From the NCBI GenBank assembly GCA_009912175.1, contig WNDQ01000018.1, forward strand, positions 1 to 64,000: a stretch of DNA of 64,000 nucleotides, in the 5' to 3' direction. The stretch is from Paracidovorax wautersii. GTDB lineage: Bacteria > Pseudomonadota > Gammaproteobacteria > Burkholderiales > Burkholderiaceae_C. Every line of letters starts with the position of its first letter. Positions within the stretch are counted from its first letter, which is position 1. Under the pieces are notes generated by a model. It ran no database searches. It had not been told where the DNA came from and was given only the letters and a program-made list of their open reading frames with translations. Positions 52,343 to 64,000 of this stretch are shown here, piece after piece. Both the position numbers and the translations under genes were made by a program.

Positions 52343-52391
52343 TAGTTTTGGTGCAGTCCCCTTGTTGTTGCTGATTTAATGGGGCGCAGCC

Positions 52392-52874
52392 ATGGGAATC
52401 AGTGAAATGCACGAACTCGACCGCATCGACCGCAAAATCCTCGACATCCTGCAGCGCGATGGCCGAATGTCCATGACCGATCTGGCCGAGCAGGTCGGCC
52501 TGTCGGCCTCGCCGTGCACCGAGCGGGTACGGCGGCTGGAGCGCAATGGCGTCATCACGGGTTACCACGCGCGCGTGGCGCCGCAGGCGCTGGGCCGCAC
52601 GCTGCTGGTGTTTGTGGAGATCAAGCTGGCGTCCAAGTCGGGCGATGTGTTCGACAAGGTGCGCAAGGAGTTGCTGCACGTGCCCGAGGTGCTCGAATGC
52701 CACTTGGTGTCGGGCAGTTTCGACTACCTGGTCAAGGCGCGGCTGAGCGGCATGGACGAGTACCGCCACCTGCTGGGCGACATCCTCAAGAAACTGCCGG
52801 TGGCCGCTGAGAGCCACAGCTATGTGGTGATGGAGGAGGTCAAGGAGACGCTGGTGTTGCCGGTGGACCGGTAG
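52392..52874 (+). CDS. Lrp/AsnC-family transcriptional regulator
   Basis: [56 protein letters not shown]; divergent from dadA. Confidence 0.94.
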   Translation: MGISEMHELDRIDRKILDILQRDGRMSMTDLAEQVGLSASPCTERVRRLERNGVITGYHARVAPQALGRTLLVFVEIKLASKSGDVFDKVRKELLHVPEVLECHLVSGSFDYLVKARLSGMDEYRHLLGDILKKLPVAAESHSYVVMEEVKETLVLPVDR

Positions 52875-52927
52875 GCCTGACCTGGCTTGCTCCAGGACAT
52901 TGACCGCTCTGCCTCTGGCGAGCACGG

Positions 52928-53029
52928 CCCGGCACGGTCCGGGTTCCCGTTGCGTCCATGTCCCCCGGACTGGACGTTGTCCAGTCCTCCGCCTTGACTT
53001 CCCGCAACGGAAACCCGGACCGCACCGGG
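52928..53029. repeat. structured palindromic repeat element, copy B (inverse orientation to copy A)
   Basis: 27-bp outer inverted repeat (24/27 paired) CCCGGCACGGTCCGGGTTCCCGTTGCG...CGCAACGGAAACCCGGACCGCACCGGG with inner hairpin GGACTGGAC-GTT-GTCCAGTCC. Confidence 0.93.
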
Positions 53030-53121
53030 CCTTGGTGGTGGGGCGGCCCGGGGGCGAAAAAAAGCCCCGCGGCTTTCGCACGCTGGGCAGGAGCAGAAGG
53101 AAAACCGGAAAGGCGAGTGGC

Positions 53122-54477
53122 TCAGGCGACTTCGGCCAGCGCGTCACCCAGCGCGTTGACGAGGCGGTCGATCTTGGCCTTTTCGCTGATGAAGGGCGGG
53201 GCGAGTTGGATGGTGTCGGCGCCGTAGCGCACGTAGAAGCCCTTTTTCCAGCAGGCCATGGCGATCTCGAACGGGCGGCGTGCCGGCTCGCCCGGGTAGG
53301 CGGCGATGCTGATGCCCGCGGCCAGGCCGTGGTTGCGGATGTCGGCCACGTGTTTGCTGCCCTTGAGGCTGTGCACGGCCTGCTCGAAGTAGGGCGCAAG
53401 CGCCTTGACGCGGCCGATGCCGTCTTCCTGCGCCAGCAGGTCGAGCGCGGCAATGCCGGCCGCGCAGGCCACGGGGTGGGCCGAGTAGGTGTAGCCGTGC
53501 GGGAACTCGACCAGGTAGTCGGGACCACCCGCCGCCATGAAGGTGTTGTAGATCTCGGGGGTGACCACCACGCCGCCCAGCGGCTGCGTGCCGTTGGTGA
53601 CCTGTTTGGCGAAGTTCAGGATGTCGGGCACGACGCCGAAGGCCTCGGCGCCGGTGGCCGCGCCGCAGCGGCCAAAGCCGGTGATGACCTCGTCAAAAAT
53701 CAGCAGGATGTTGTTCTGCGTGCAGATCTCGCGCAGGCGCTGCAGGTAGCCCACGGGCGGGACGACCACGCCGGCCGAGCCCGAGAAGGGCTCGACGATG
53801 ACGGCGGCGATGTTGGAGGCGTCGTGCAGCGTGATCAGGTCGAGCAGGCGGTTGGCCAGCGCTTCGCCGCCTTCGGTGGCCTGGCCACGCACGAAGGAGC
53901 CGGCTGGCGGCTGGGTGTGGGGCAGGTGGTCGGCCGCGATGCCTTCACCGAAGGTCTTGCGGTTGCCGCCGATGCCGCCCACCGAGATGCCACCGAAGTT
54001 GACGCCGTGGTAGCCCTTTTCGCGGCCGATCAGGCGTGTCTTGCTGGCCTGGCCCTTGGTGCGCCAGTAGGCGCGGGCGATCTTGAGCGAGGTGTCGGCC
54101 GCTTCCGAGCCGGAGCCGGCGAAGAACACGTGGTCCAGGCCGTCGGGCGTGAGGGCCTTGATCTTGTTGGCCAGCTCGAACGAGGCCGGGTGGCCGAACT
54201 GGAAGGCGGGCGCGTAGTCCAGCTTGGCGATCTGTTTGCTGACCGCCTCGACGATCTCGGTGCGGCCATGGCCCAGGCCCGTGCACCACAGGCCCGAGAG
54301 GCCGTCGTAGATCTTGCGGCCGTCGGCGTCGGTGAAGTAGGCGCCCTTGGCCTCGACGATCAGGCGCGGATCGGTCTTGAACTGGCGGTTGCCGGTGAAG
54401 GGCATCCAGTGCGCGGACAGCCAGTCGGCGTCGGTGCGGATGGCGGGGGCGGAAGCGGGGGAGGTGACGGTGCTCAT
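53122..54477 (-). CDS. class III (omega) aminotransferase, beta-alanine--pyruvate transaminase-like
   Basis: HWMPFTGNRQFKTDPRLIVEAKGAYFTDADGRKIYDGLSGLWCTGLGHGR...LIFDEVITGFGRCGAATGAEAFGVVPDILNFAKQVTNG. Confidence 0.92.
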   Translation of the reverse strand: MSTVTSPASAPAIRTDADWLSAHWMPFTGNRQFKTDPRLIVEAKGAYFTDADGRKIYDGLSGLWCTGLGHGRTEIVEAVSKQIAKLDYAPAFQFGHPASFELANKIKALTPDGLDHVFFAGSGSEAADTSLKIARAYWRTKGQASKTRLIGREKGYHGVNFGGISVGGIGGNRKTFGEGIAADHLPHTQPPAGSFVRGQATEGGEALANRLLDLITLHDASNIAAVIVEPFSGSAGVVVPPVGYLQRLREICTQNNILLIFDEVITGFGRCGAATGAEAFGVVPDILNFAKQVTNGTQPLGGVVVTPEIYNTFMAAGGPDYLVEFPHGYTYSAHPVACAAGIAALDLLAQEDGIGRVKALAPYFEQAVHSLKGSKHVADIRNHGLAAGISIAAYPGEPARRPFEIAMACWKKGFYVRYGADTIQLAPPFISEKAKIDRLVNALGDALAEVA

Positions 54478-54597
54478 GGGCGTGCTCGTGAAGAAGGGCT
54501 GGGCTGGGCGGGCCGAAGGGACAAAGTCGATTGAGCCATTGTTCGTGCCGTCGATAGTGGTGAAAATAGGGCGATATCAATGTTCACTTGACGGTTC

Positions 54598-55575
54598 ATG
54601 CAACTGAATAACCCCTTCGATTCCGCTGGGAACAGCTTGCCGGCGCGGCCCAAGAACCGCGCCGTGCTGGGCCAGCTCAGCGACATGGACCTGCGCCTGC
54701 TCAAGGTGTTCAAGAGCGTGGTCGAGTGCGGCGGCATGGCCGCGGCCGAGCTGGAGCTCAACATCGGCACCTCCACCGTCAGCCGCCACGTGAAAGACCT
54801 GGAGACGCGGCTGGGCCTGGTGCTGTGCCGGCGCGGGCGTGCGGGGTTTGCGCTCACGCCCGAAGGCCAGCGCGTTTACGAGGAGACGCTGCGGTTGCTG
54901 GCCTCGGTCGACGGTTTTCGCAGCAGCATCGACGACATCCACTGCCGCATGGGCGGCCAGCTGGAGCTGGCGGTGTTCGACAAGACCGCCAGCAACCCGC
55001 AGGCGCGCATCGGCGAGGCCATCGCACGCTTTGCGCAGCAGGCGCCCGAGGTCAGCCTGAGCGTGCACGTGGCCTCGATCAGCACCATCGAGCGCGGCAT
55101 CATTGACGGGCATTTCCACGTCGGCGTCATCCCCACGCACCGCCATTCGCAGAGCCTGGCCTATGCCGATCTGTTCGGCGAAACCATGCTGCTGTATTGC
55201 GGCAGCCAGCACCCGCTCTACGGCGCGCGCCACGACGGCCTGAGCTGGGACGCGCTGCGCGACTATCCCTTCGCCGGCCTGGGACACCATTCGCCCAACA
55301 TGGAGCTGAGCCACCGCGCCAACCTCACGCGGCGCGCGACCGGCTCGGACGAAGAAGCAATCGCGCTGCTCATCCTCTCGGGCCAGTTCCTGGGTTTTTT
55401 GCCCGACCACTACGCGGGCCGCTTCGAGCAGCAGGGCCTGATGCAGGCCATCGCGCCCGAACGTTTCAACTACGCCTGCCGCTTCGTGAGCGTGCTGCGC
55501 CGCTCGCCCCAGCCCTCGCGCGCGACGCAGCTATTCCATGAATGCCTGCTGGCGGTGCATCCGCAAAGTGCCTGA
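54598..55575 (+). CDS. LysR-family transcriptional regulator
   Basis: MDLRLLKVFKSVVECGGMAAAELELNIGTSTVSRHVKDLETRLGLVLCRRGRAGFALTPEGQRVYEETLRLL; divergent from the aminotransferase. Confidence 0.92.
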   Translation: MQLNNPFDSAGNSLPARPKNRAVLGQLSDMDLRLLKVFKSVVECGGMAAAELELNIGTSTVSRHVKDLETRLGLVLCRRGRAGFALTPEGQRVYEETLRLLASVDGFRSSIDDIHCRMGGQLELAVFDKTASNPQARIGEAIARFAQQAPEVSLSVHVASISTIERGIIDGHFHVGVIPTHRHSQSLAYADLFGETMLLYCGSQHPLYGARHDGLSWDALRDYPFAGLGHHSPNMELSHRANLTRRATGSDEEAIALLILSGQFLGFLPDHYAGRFEQQGLMQAIAPERFNYACRFVSVLRRSPQPSRATQLFHECLLAVHPQSA

Positions 55576-55609
55576 CCTCGGCGCCACCTGCGGCCCGCGC
55601 GGACGGCGT

Positions 55610-55810
55610 TCAGCTGCCGGCACCGCCACGCCGGCTCTGCTGCTGGTTGCTGCTGCCGATGTGCGATTCGCGGTCGCTGCGGCTGTGTGGGGTGCGCTGG
55701 CTTTCATGGCGTTGCGTGGCTGGCTGATGGCCGGCCTTGTTGCGGTCGTTGGCCAGCTTGCCGTCGAGCGTGCCGCGGGTGTTGTCGGATGTGACGTCGG
55801 GTTTGGACAT
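55610..55810 (-). CDS. small hydrophilic hypothetical protein (66 aa)
   Basis: MSKPDVTSDNTRGTLDGKLANDRNKAGHQPATQRHESQRTPHSRSDRES..., preceded by an AGGAGG ribosome-binding site. Confidence 0.5.
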   Translation of the reverse strand: MSKPDVTSDNTRGTLDGKLANDRNKAGHQPATQRHESQRTPHSRSDRESHIGSSNQQQSRRGGAGS

Positions 55811-55968
55811 GGGGCCTCCTGAGGAAAACAGGCGCCGCCAGGCAACGGTGGAGCGCGCCTCGGGGCGCGCGAAAAGACGGCGCCATGCATCCCATTCTGG
55901 GCAGCTTGGCCGGTCTGGCGTGTCGGACGATGGTGCCGGGCCGCGTACTCGCCTGCGGCACGCGGGTG

Positions 55969-56634
55969 TCAGGAGGCCTTGTGCCAGCGCCAGGGCTGGC
56001 GCAGGGGCCAACTGGCCTGCGGGCTGAGCACGCGCGGCGCCCAGAAATGCGTGCAGGCCAGGGCGATCAGCGCGGCCGCGACGACATCGCTCAGAAAGTG
56101 TTCCAGCGTGAGGATGCAGGCCGCGACGATCGCCGCCAGCGCCAGCAGTGGCCAGCGCCAGGCGGGCAGCAGCTTCGCCAGCACGGCCGCTACGGCAAAG
56201 GCCGTGAGCGTGTGGCTGGACGGAAAGGAGTTGAAGGGCGAGCCCGAGAACGGCGTCGCCAGGCCGTAATAACCGTGCTCCAGCAGTTGCGAAGGCCGCG
56301 CTCGCGCCACGACATGCTTGAGGACCAGCGTGATCAGCCCGCCCGTGAGCATGGTCAGCAACAGCAGCAAGCCGCCGCGCACCAGCCGCTGGCAGACCAC
56401 CGCCCAGCGCTGCGCCGTCGGCAGCGACAGCGCGAACAGCCCGGTCCCGTAGGCCCCCAGCGCCGTCAGCGCGTAGAGCTCGCTGTTGGCGATGTCACTC
56501 ACATCGTCGAAAAAATCGTCGAGCGAAGGCGTGAGGTTGGCATGGATGAACTGCGTCAGTGGCGCGTCCACCCAGCCCGCAAGGGCTGCCAGGACAAGGG
56601 CTCCGAGGAGGTAGGTGCTGGGTTTGGGCATCAT
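55969..56634 (-). CDS. PAP2-family phosphatase
   Basis: KHVVARARPSQLLEHG...FNSFPSSHTLTAFAVAAV...LTLEHFLSDVVAAALIA: KX6RP-PSGH-SRX5HX3D-like motifs. Confidence 0.88.
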   Translation of the reverse strand: MMPKPSTYLLGALVLAALAGWVDAPLTQFIHANLTPSLDDFFDDVSDIANSELYALTALGAYGTGLFALSLPTAQRWAVVCQRLVRGGLLLLLTMLTGGLITLVLKHVVARARPSQLLEHGYYGLATPFSGSPFNSFPSSHTLTAFAVAAVLAKLLPAWRWPLLALAAIVAACILTLEHFLSDVVAAALIALACTHFWAPRVLSPQASWPLRQPWRWHKAS

Positions 56635-56770
56635 GGCTCGGAGCGTGGTTCTGGGTTAGGGCTTCAAACGCGCGGGGCGAGGCCGCCCGTCGCCAAACGG
56701 GGTTGGCCGATTCCAGCGCCACGGCGTGACTGCATGGTGACGCGGGGGCGGACGCGGCCTCGGTCCTGGC

Positions 56771-59440
<2,670 letters not shown>

Positions 59441-60547
59441 CTAGATGCGCATCGGCATGACCACGTACTTGAAGCTCGGGTTGTCGGGCACGGTGACCAG
59501 CGCCGAGTTGTTGGCGTCGGCCAGCTCCAGCTTGACCATGTCGTGCTGGATGTTGCCCAGCGCATCGATCAGGTAGGTCACGTTGAAACCCATCTCGATG
59601 CTGTCGCCGCCGTAGTCGATGTCGAGTTCGTCCACGGCCTCTTCCTGCTCGGCGTTGCTGGAGGCAATGCGCAGCACGCCGGGCTCGACCGACAGGCGCA
59701 CACCCTTGAACTTGTCCGAGGTCAGGATCGCCGTGCGCTGCAGCGCCGCCAGCAGCGGGGCGCGGCCGAGCGTGACGTTGTTCTTGTGGTTCTTGGGGAT
59801 GACGCGGTTGTAGTCGGGGAACTTGCCCTCGACCAGCTTGGTGACGAACTCCATGCCGCCAAAACGGAAACGCGCCTGGTTGTTGGCGAACTGCAGTTCG
59901 ATGGCGGCTTCGTCGCTGCTGAGCAGGCGCTGGAGTTCCAGCACGGTCTTGCGCGGCAGGATGACTTCCTGCTTGGGCACTTCGACGTCGAGCGTGGCGT
60001 TGGCAAAGGCCAGGCGATGGCCGTCGGTGGCGACCAGCGCGAGCTGCTTGCCCTCGGCCACGAACAGGATGCCGTTGAGGTAGTAACGGATGTCGTGCAC
60101 CGCCATGGCGAACGACACCTGGTTGAGCAGGTCCTTGAGCGTCTTCTGCGGCACGCTGAAAGCGGGGCCGAAGTTGGCGGCTTCCTGCACCAGCGGGAAG
60201 TCGTCGGCGGCCAGCGTCTGCAGCGTGAAGCGGCTCTTGCCGCCCTGCAGCACGATCTTGCTTTGCTGCGAGTTCAGCGACACCGTCTGGTCGCTGGGCA
60301 GCGAGCGCAGGATGTCGATGAGCTTGCGCGCGCCGATGGTGGTGGTGAAGTCGGTGGCGTCGCCGTCGAACTCGACCGTGCGGCGAATCTGGATCTCGAG
60401 ATCGCTGGTCGTGAACTGGATCTGGTTGCCTTGCTTCCTGAGCAGCACGTTGGCCAGGATCGGCAAGGTGTGCCGGCGTTCCACGATACCGGAGACAGAT
60501 TGCAGGACGGCCAATACCTTGTCCTGTGTTGCCTTCAATACGATCAT
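59441..60547 (-). CDS. dnaN: DNA polymerase III beta subunit (sliding clamp)
   Basis: MIVLKATQDKVLAVLQSVSGIVERRHTLPILANVLLRKQGNQIQFTTSDLEIQIR...YVVMPMRI. Confidence 0.97.
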   Translation of the reverse strand: MIVLKATQDKVLAVLQSVSGIVERRHTLPILANVLLRKQGNQIQFTTSDLEIQIRRTVEFDGDATDFTTTIGARKLIDILRSLPSDQTVSLNSQQSKIVLQGGKSRFTLQTLAADDFPLVQEAANFGPAFSVPQKTLKDLLNQVSFAMAVHDIRYYLNGILFVAEGKQLALVATDGHRLAFANATLDVEVPKQEVILPRKTVLELQRLLSSDEAAIELQFANNQARFRFGGMEFVTKLVEGKFPDYNRVIPKNHKNNVTLGRAPLLAALQRTAILTSDKFKGVRLSVEPGVLRIASSNAEQEEAVDELDIDYGGDSIEMGFNVTYLIDALGNIQHDMVKLELADANNSALVTVPDNPSFKYVVMPMRI

Positions 60548-60774
60548 CTCTACCTCTTCCTACTGTCGTCGTGCCTTGGGCCCGGCGGCGTGGGCAAAAA
60601 AGCGCCACGCGCCTGGGCAAAAACTGTTCCATTCTCGCTGATTGGCGGGCGCTTCGGCGAAAACTTGAAGGGGTGACCACACGGGCGCAGGTCGATCGGT
60701 CTGCAAAGGTGTGGCCATGGGGATATTTGCTTTGTTTTTGAGAGCAAATTGAATCAAGGGAGTCGCGCTGGCGC

Positions 60775-62151
<1,377 letters not shown>

Positions 62152-62191
62152 GAATGGAGGGATTTCCTGGGCAAAAGTAGAGAGGTGTGGT

Positions 62192-62250
62192 TGTGGATAG
62201 CTCGTGCCCGGTGGCCCGGCCGATTGTAGTCAGGAGGGGACTTATCCACA
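62192..62250. promoter_or_regulatory. two DnaA boxes upstream of dnaA (origin/autoregulatory region)
   Basis: TTATCCACA (exact) at 62242-62250 and inverted TGTGGATAG (8/9) at 62192-62200. Confidence 0.75.
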
Positions 62251-62495
62251 AGCCGGCAGGCGGGGCGCAAAGCAGATGCCCGCAGCGGCAAGGGCGCGTA
62301 TTTGACCATAAAACAGGCATGCTGCGGGAAACGGCGCGGCTGCCGGGCCGCCGGGGCGCGTGTCGATGGCGCCTCATTTTTTGCTGGAAAAACAGGCAGT
62401 GCGGCATATTGCACTGAATTCGATAGCGACACATGGCGCGGTGGCGGGCGTAGCCACCCGGCGGCGGGCGGCGGTGCCTGGGCTCGGGGTCGAGC

Positions 62496-62524
62496 TTGTC
62501 GCTGTCATGGAAGTTTGCGATAAT
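62496..62524 (+). promoter_or_regulatory. candidate sigma-70 promoter for rpmH operon
   Basis: TTGTCG-N17-GATAAT. Confidence 0.55.
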
Positions 62525-62757
62525 TGCAGGCTGCCCCCCGACTGGCGGGAGCGCGCGCCATGCTTGCCTGGCGCTGTGTCTTCGCAGCCGCAGATCGAGC
62601 AGTCTCGCGAGCAGTTTTGTTCAGCTTCGCACGGCAGGCGCCTTGTGGCGGTTTGCAAAGATCGTTCGGTGGTCAATTCTTTAGCCGGCCGCATCTCGCC
62701 CATCAAAAGAGGGCGGCCTGTTGAAATTACCTACACAAGACGACCCTAGGATTCATC

Positions 62758-62892
62758 ATGAAACGTACTTACCAGCCTTCCAAGACCCGCCGCGCCCGCA
62801 CCCACGGTTTCCTGGTCCGCATGAAGACTCGCGGCGGCCGCGCCGTGATCAACGCACGCCGCGCCAAGGGCCGCAAGCGTCTGGCTGTCTAA
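62758..62892 (+). CDS. rpmH: 50S ribosomal protein L34
   Basis: [44 protein letters not shown] (44 aa; absent from the supplied ORF track because of its length). Confidence 0.98.
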   Translation: MKRTYQPSKTRRARTHGFLVRMKTRGGRAVINARRAKGRKRLAV

Positions 62893-62981
62893 GGCCCTTC
62901 GCGCCGACACCGGTGCGACGCCCGCCGCTTGAACGCGGCTGTGCGCCGCCCGCGGCGCGGGCACGGCAAGCGGATTCGGTT

Positions 62982-63407
62982 TTGGCTCGCCTCAAGACCC
63001 GGGCTCAGTTCCAGTCGGTGCTGTCGCACGCCACGCGCGCGCGCACCGCGCATTTCGCATTGCATGTACTGCCGCTTTCAGCGGCTGTTGGCGCTGGTGA
63101 TCAGGCCGAAGGCGATGCGCCGTCGGCGGGTGACGTCGGCGGGCTGTTCCCGGGCGGCGGTGTCTGGCTGGGGGCGATGACGCCCAAGCGCTGGGCGCGC
63201 CGCGCGGTGACGCGCAATGCCATACGCCGCCAGATCTACGCCATGGTCGACGTCGACGGCTCGCCGCCGTCGCCGCATGCCGACGTGGCCTGGGTGGTTC
63301 GCCTGCGTGCCGAGTTCAGCCGCAAGACCTTTGTGAGCGCGTCGTCCGATGCGCTCAAGCAGGCCGTGCGCGACGAACTGCGCACCTTGTGGGCGCGCGC
63401 GGCATGA
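62982..63407 (+). CDS. rnpA: ribonuclease P protein component (start uncertain)
   Basis: ARLKTRAQFQSVLSHATRARTAHFALHV...GAMTPKRWARRAVTRNAIRRQIYAMV; position after rpmH. Confidence 0.9.
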   Translation: MARLKTRAQFQSVLSHATRARTAHFALHVLPLSAAVGAGDQAEGDAPSAGDVGGLFPGGGVWLGAMTPKRWARRAVTRNAIRRQIYAMVDVDGSPPSPHADVAWVVRLRAEFSRKTFVSASSDALKQAVRDELRTLWARAA

Positions 63408-63757
63408 CACGCGCCCCGCACCGCCCGCAGGGCGTGGCCGCTTGGCCGCGCCGCGTGCTCATGGGCCTGGTATGGGCCTATCGGCTGCTGCTGAGTCCCT
63501 GGCTGGGCGCGTCCTGCCGCTTCGAGCCGACCTGTTCGCAGTACGCGCTGCAGGTGCTGGAGCGCCACGGTGCGCTGGCCGGCAGTTATCTCACGCTGCA
63601 TCGCCTGGTGCGCTGCAACCCCTGGTGCGCGGGCGGCCACGATCCGGCGCCTGAACAAGCACCGCGATTGTTTTCGCGGCTGCTGCCCTGCACTTCCTCT
63701 CTCACGCCTGCCGACCGGCCGGCGGATCCCCTCACGTCATCAAAGAAGCTGTCATGA
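63404..63757 (+). CDS. yidD: membrane protein insertion efficiency factor YidD
   Basis: VLMGLVWAYRLLLSPWLGASCRFEPTCSQYALQVLERHGALAGSYLTLHRLVRCNPWCAGGHDP. Confidence 0.95.
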   Translation: MTRAPHRPQGVAAWPRRVLMGLVWAYRLLLSPWLGASCRFEPTCSQYALQVLERHGALAGSYLTLHRLVRCNPWCAGGHDPAPEQAPRLFSRLLPCTSSLTPADRPADPLTSSKKLS

Positions 63758-64000
63758 ATGACATCCGGCGCACCATCCTTTGGGTGATCTTCTGTTTTTC
63801 ACTGATCTTGCTGTGGGATCAGTGGCAGGTCCACAACGGCCGCAAGGCGACGTTCTTCCCGCGTGCGGAAGACGTCACGGCAACCGCCAACGCCGCGGCG
63901 ACGCCGGCTGGCGCGACCACGCCGGCCACGGTGCCGCCGTCGACCGACACCCCTGCCGCGGGCGGCGCGGCCAGCGTGCCCGGCCAGCAGCAGCCGGCCG
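63754..64000 (+). CDS. yidC: membrane protein insertase YidC, N-terminus (truncated by window end)
   Basis: MNDIRRTILWVIFCFSLILLWDQWQVHNGRKATFFP; position after yidD. Confidence 0.93.
   Translation, partial: MNDIRRTILWVIFCFSLILLWDQWQVHNGRKATFFPRAEDVTATANAAATPAGATTPATVPPSTDTPAAGGAASVPGQQQPA

Overview
The window looks like a high-GC betaproteobacterial chromosome, probably Comamonadaceae/Burkholderiales (inference from gene content and protein style), and ends at the dnaA/dnaN/gyrB - rpmH/rnpA/yidD/yidC origin neighbourhood. From left to right it holds: the 3' end of an IS3-family element that has removed the 5' end of a type I-E cas1; cas2 and a tiny CRISPR array (4 repeats, 3 spacers); a ribose operon (rbsK-D-A-C-B plus a LacI-type regulator); a phaM-like gene; a two-component system; recA-recX; an accessory catabolic/transport cluster (two family-5 solute-binding proteins, TetR, acyl-CoA-dehydrogenase-like and flavin monooxygenases, 2-hydroxyacid dehydrogenase, class II aldolase, Dpp-type ABC transporter); argC; sucCD; terC; lplT; alr; an Lrp-regulated arginase/ornithine cyclodeaminase locus; an orphan type IV pilin; minCDE; dadA-lrp; and the origin region. 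No complete, clearly undescribed multi-gene system was found. The observations most worth following are: (1) a pair of inverted structured repeat elements flanking dadA-lrp, with a nearly identical ~56-bp core but outer stems of different sequence that both remain self-complementary; (2) a near-consensus sigma-54 promoter in front of the orphan pilin; (3) four disrupted genes (IS-truncated cas1, two G-run frameshifts, one in-frame TGA replacing an expected Trp); (4) a structured 5' leader on sucCD. All calls are from reading the sequence and recalled family features; no database search was run.
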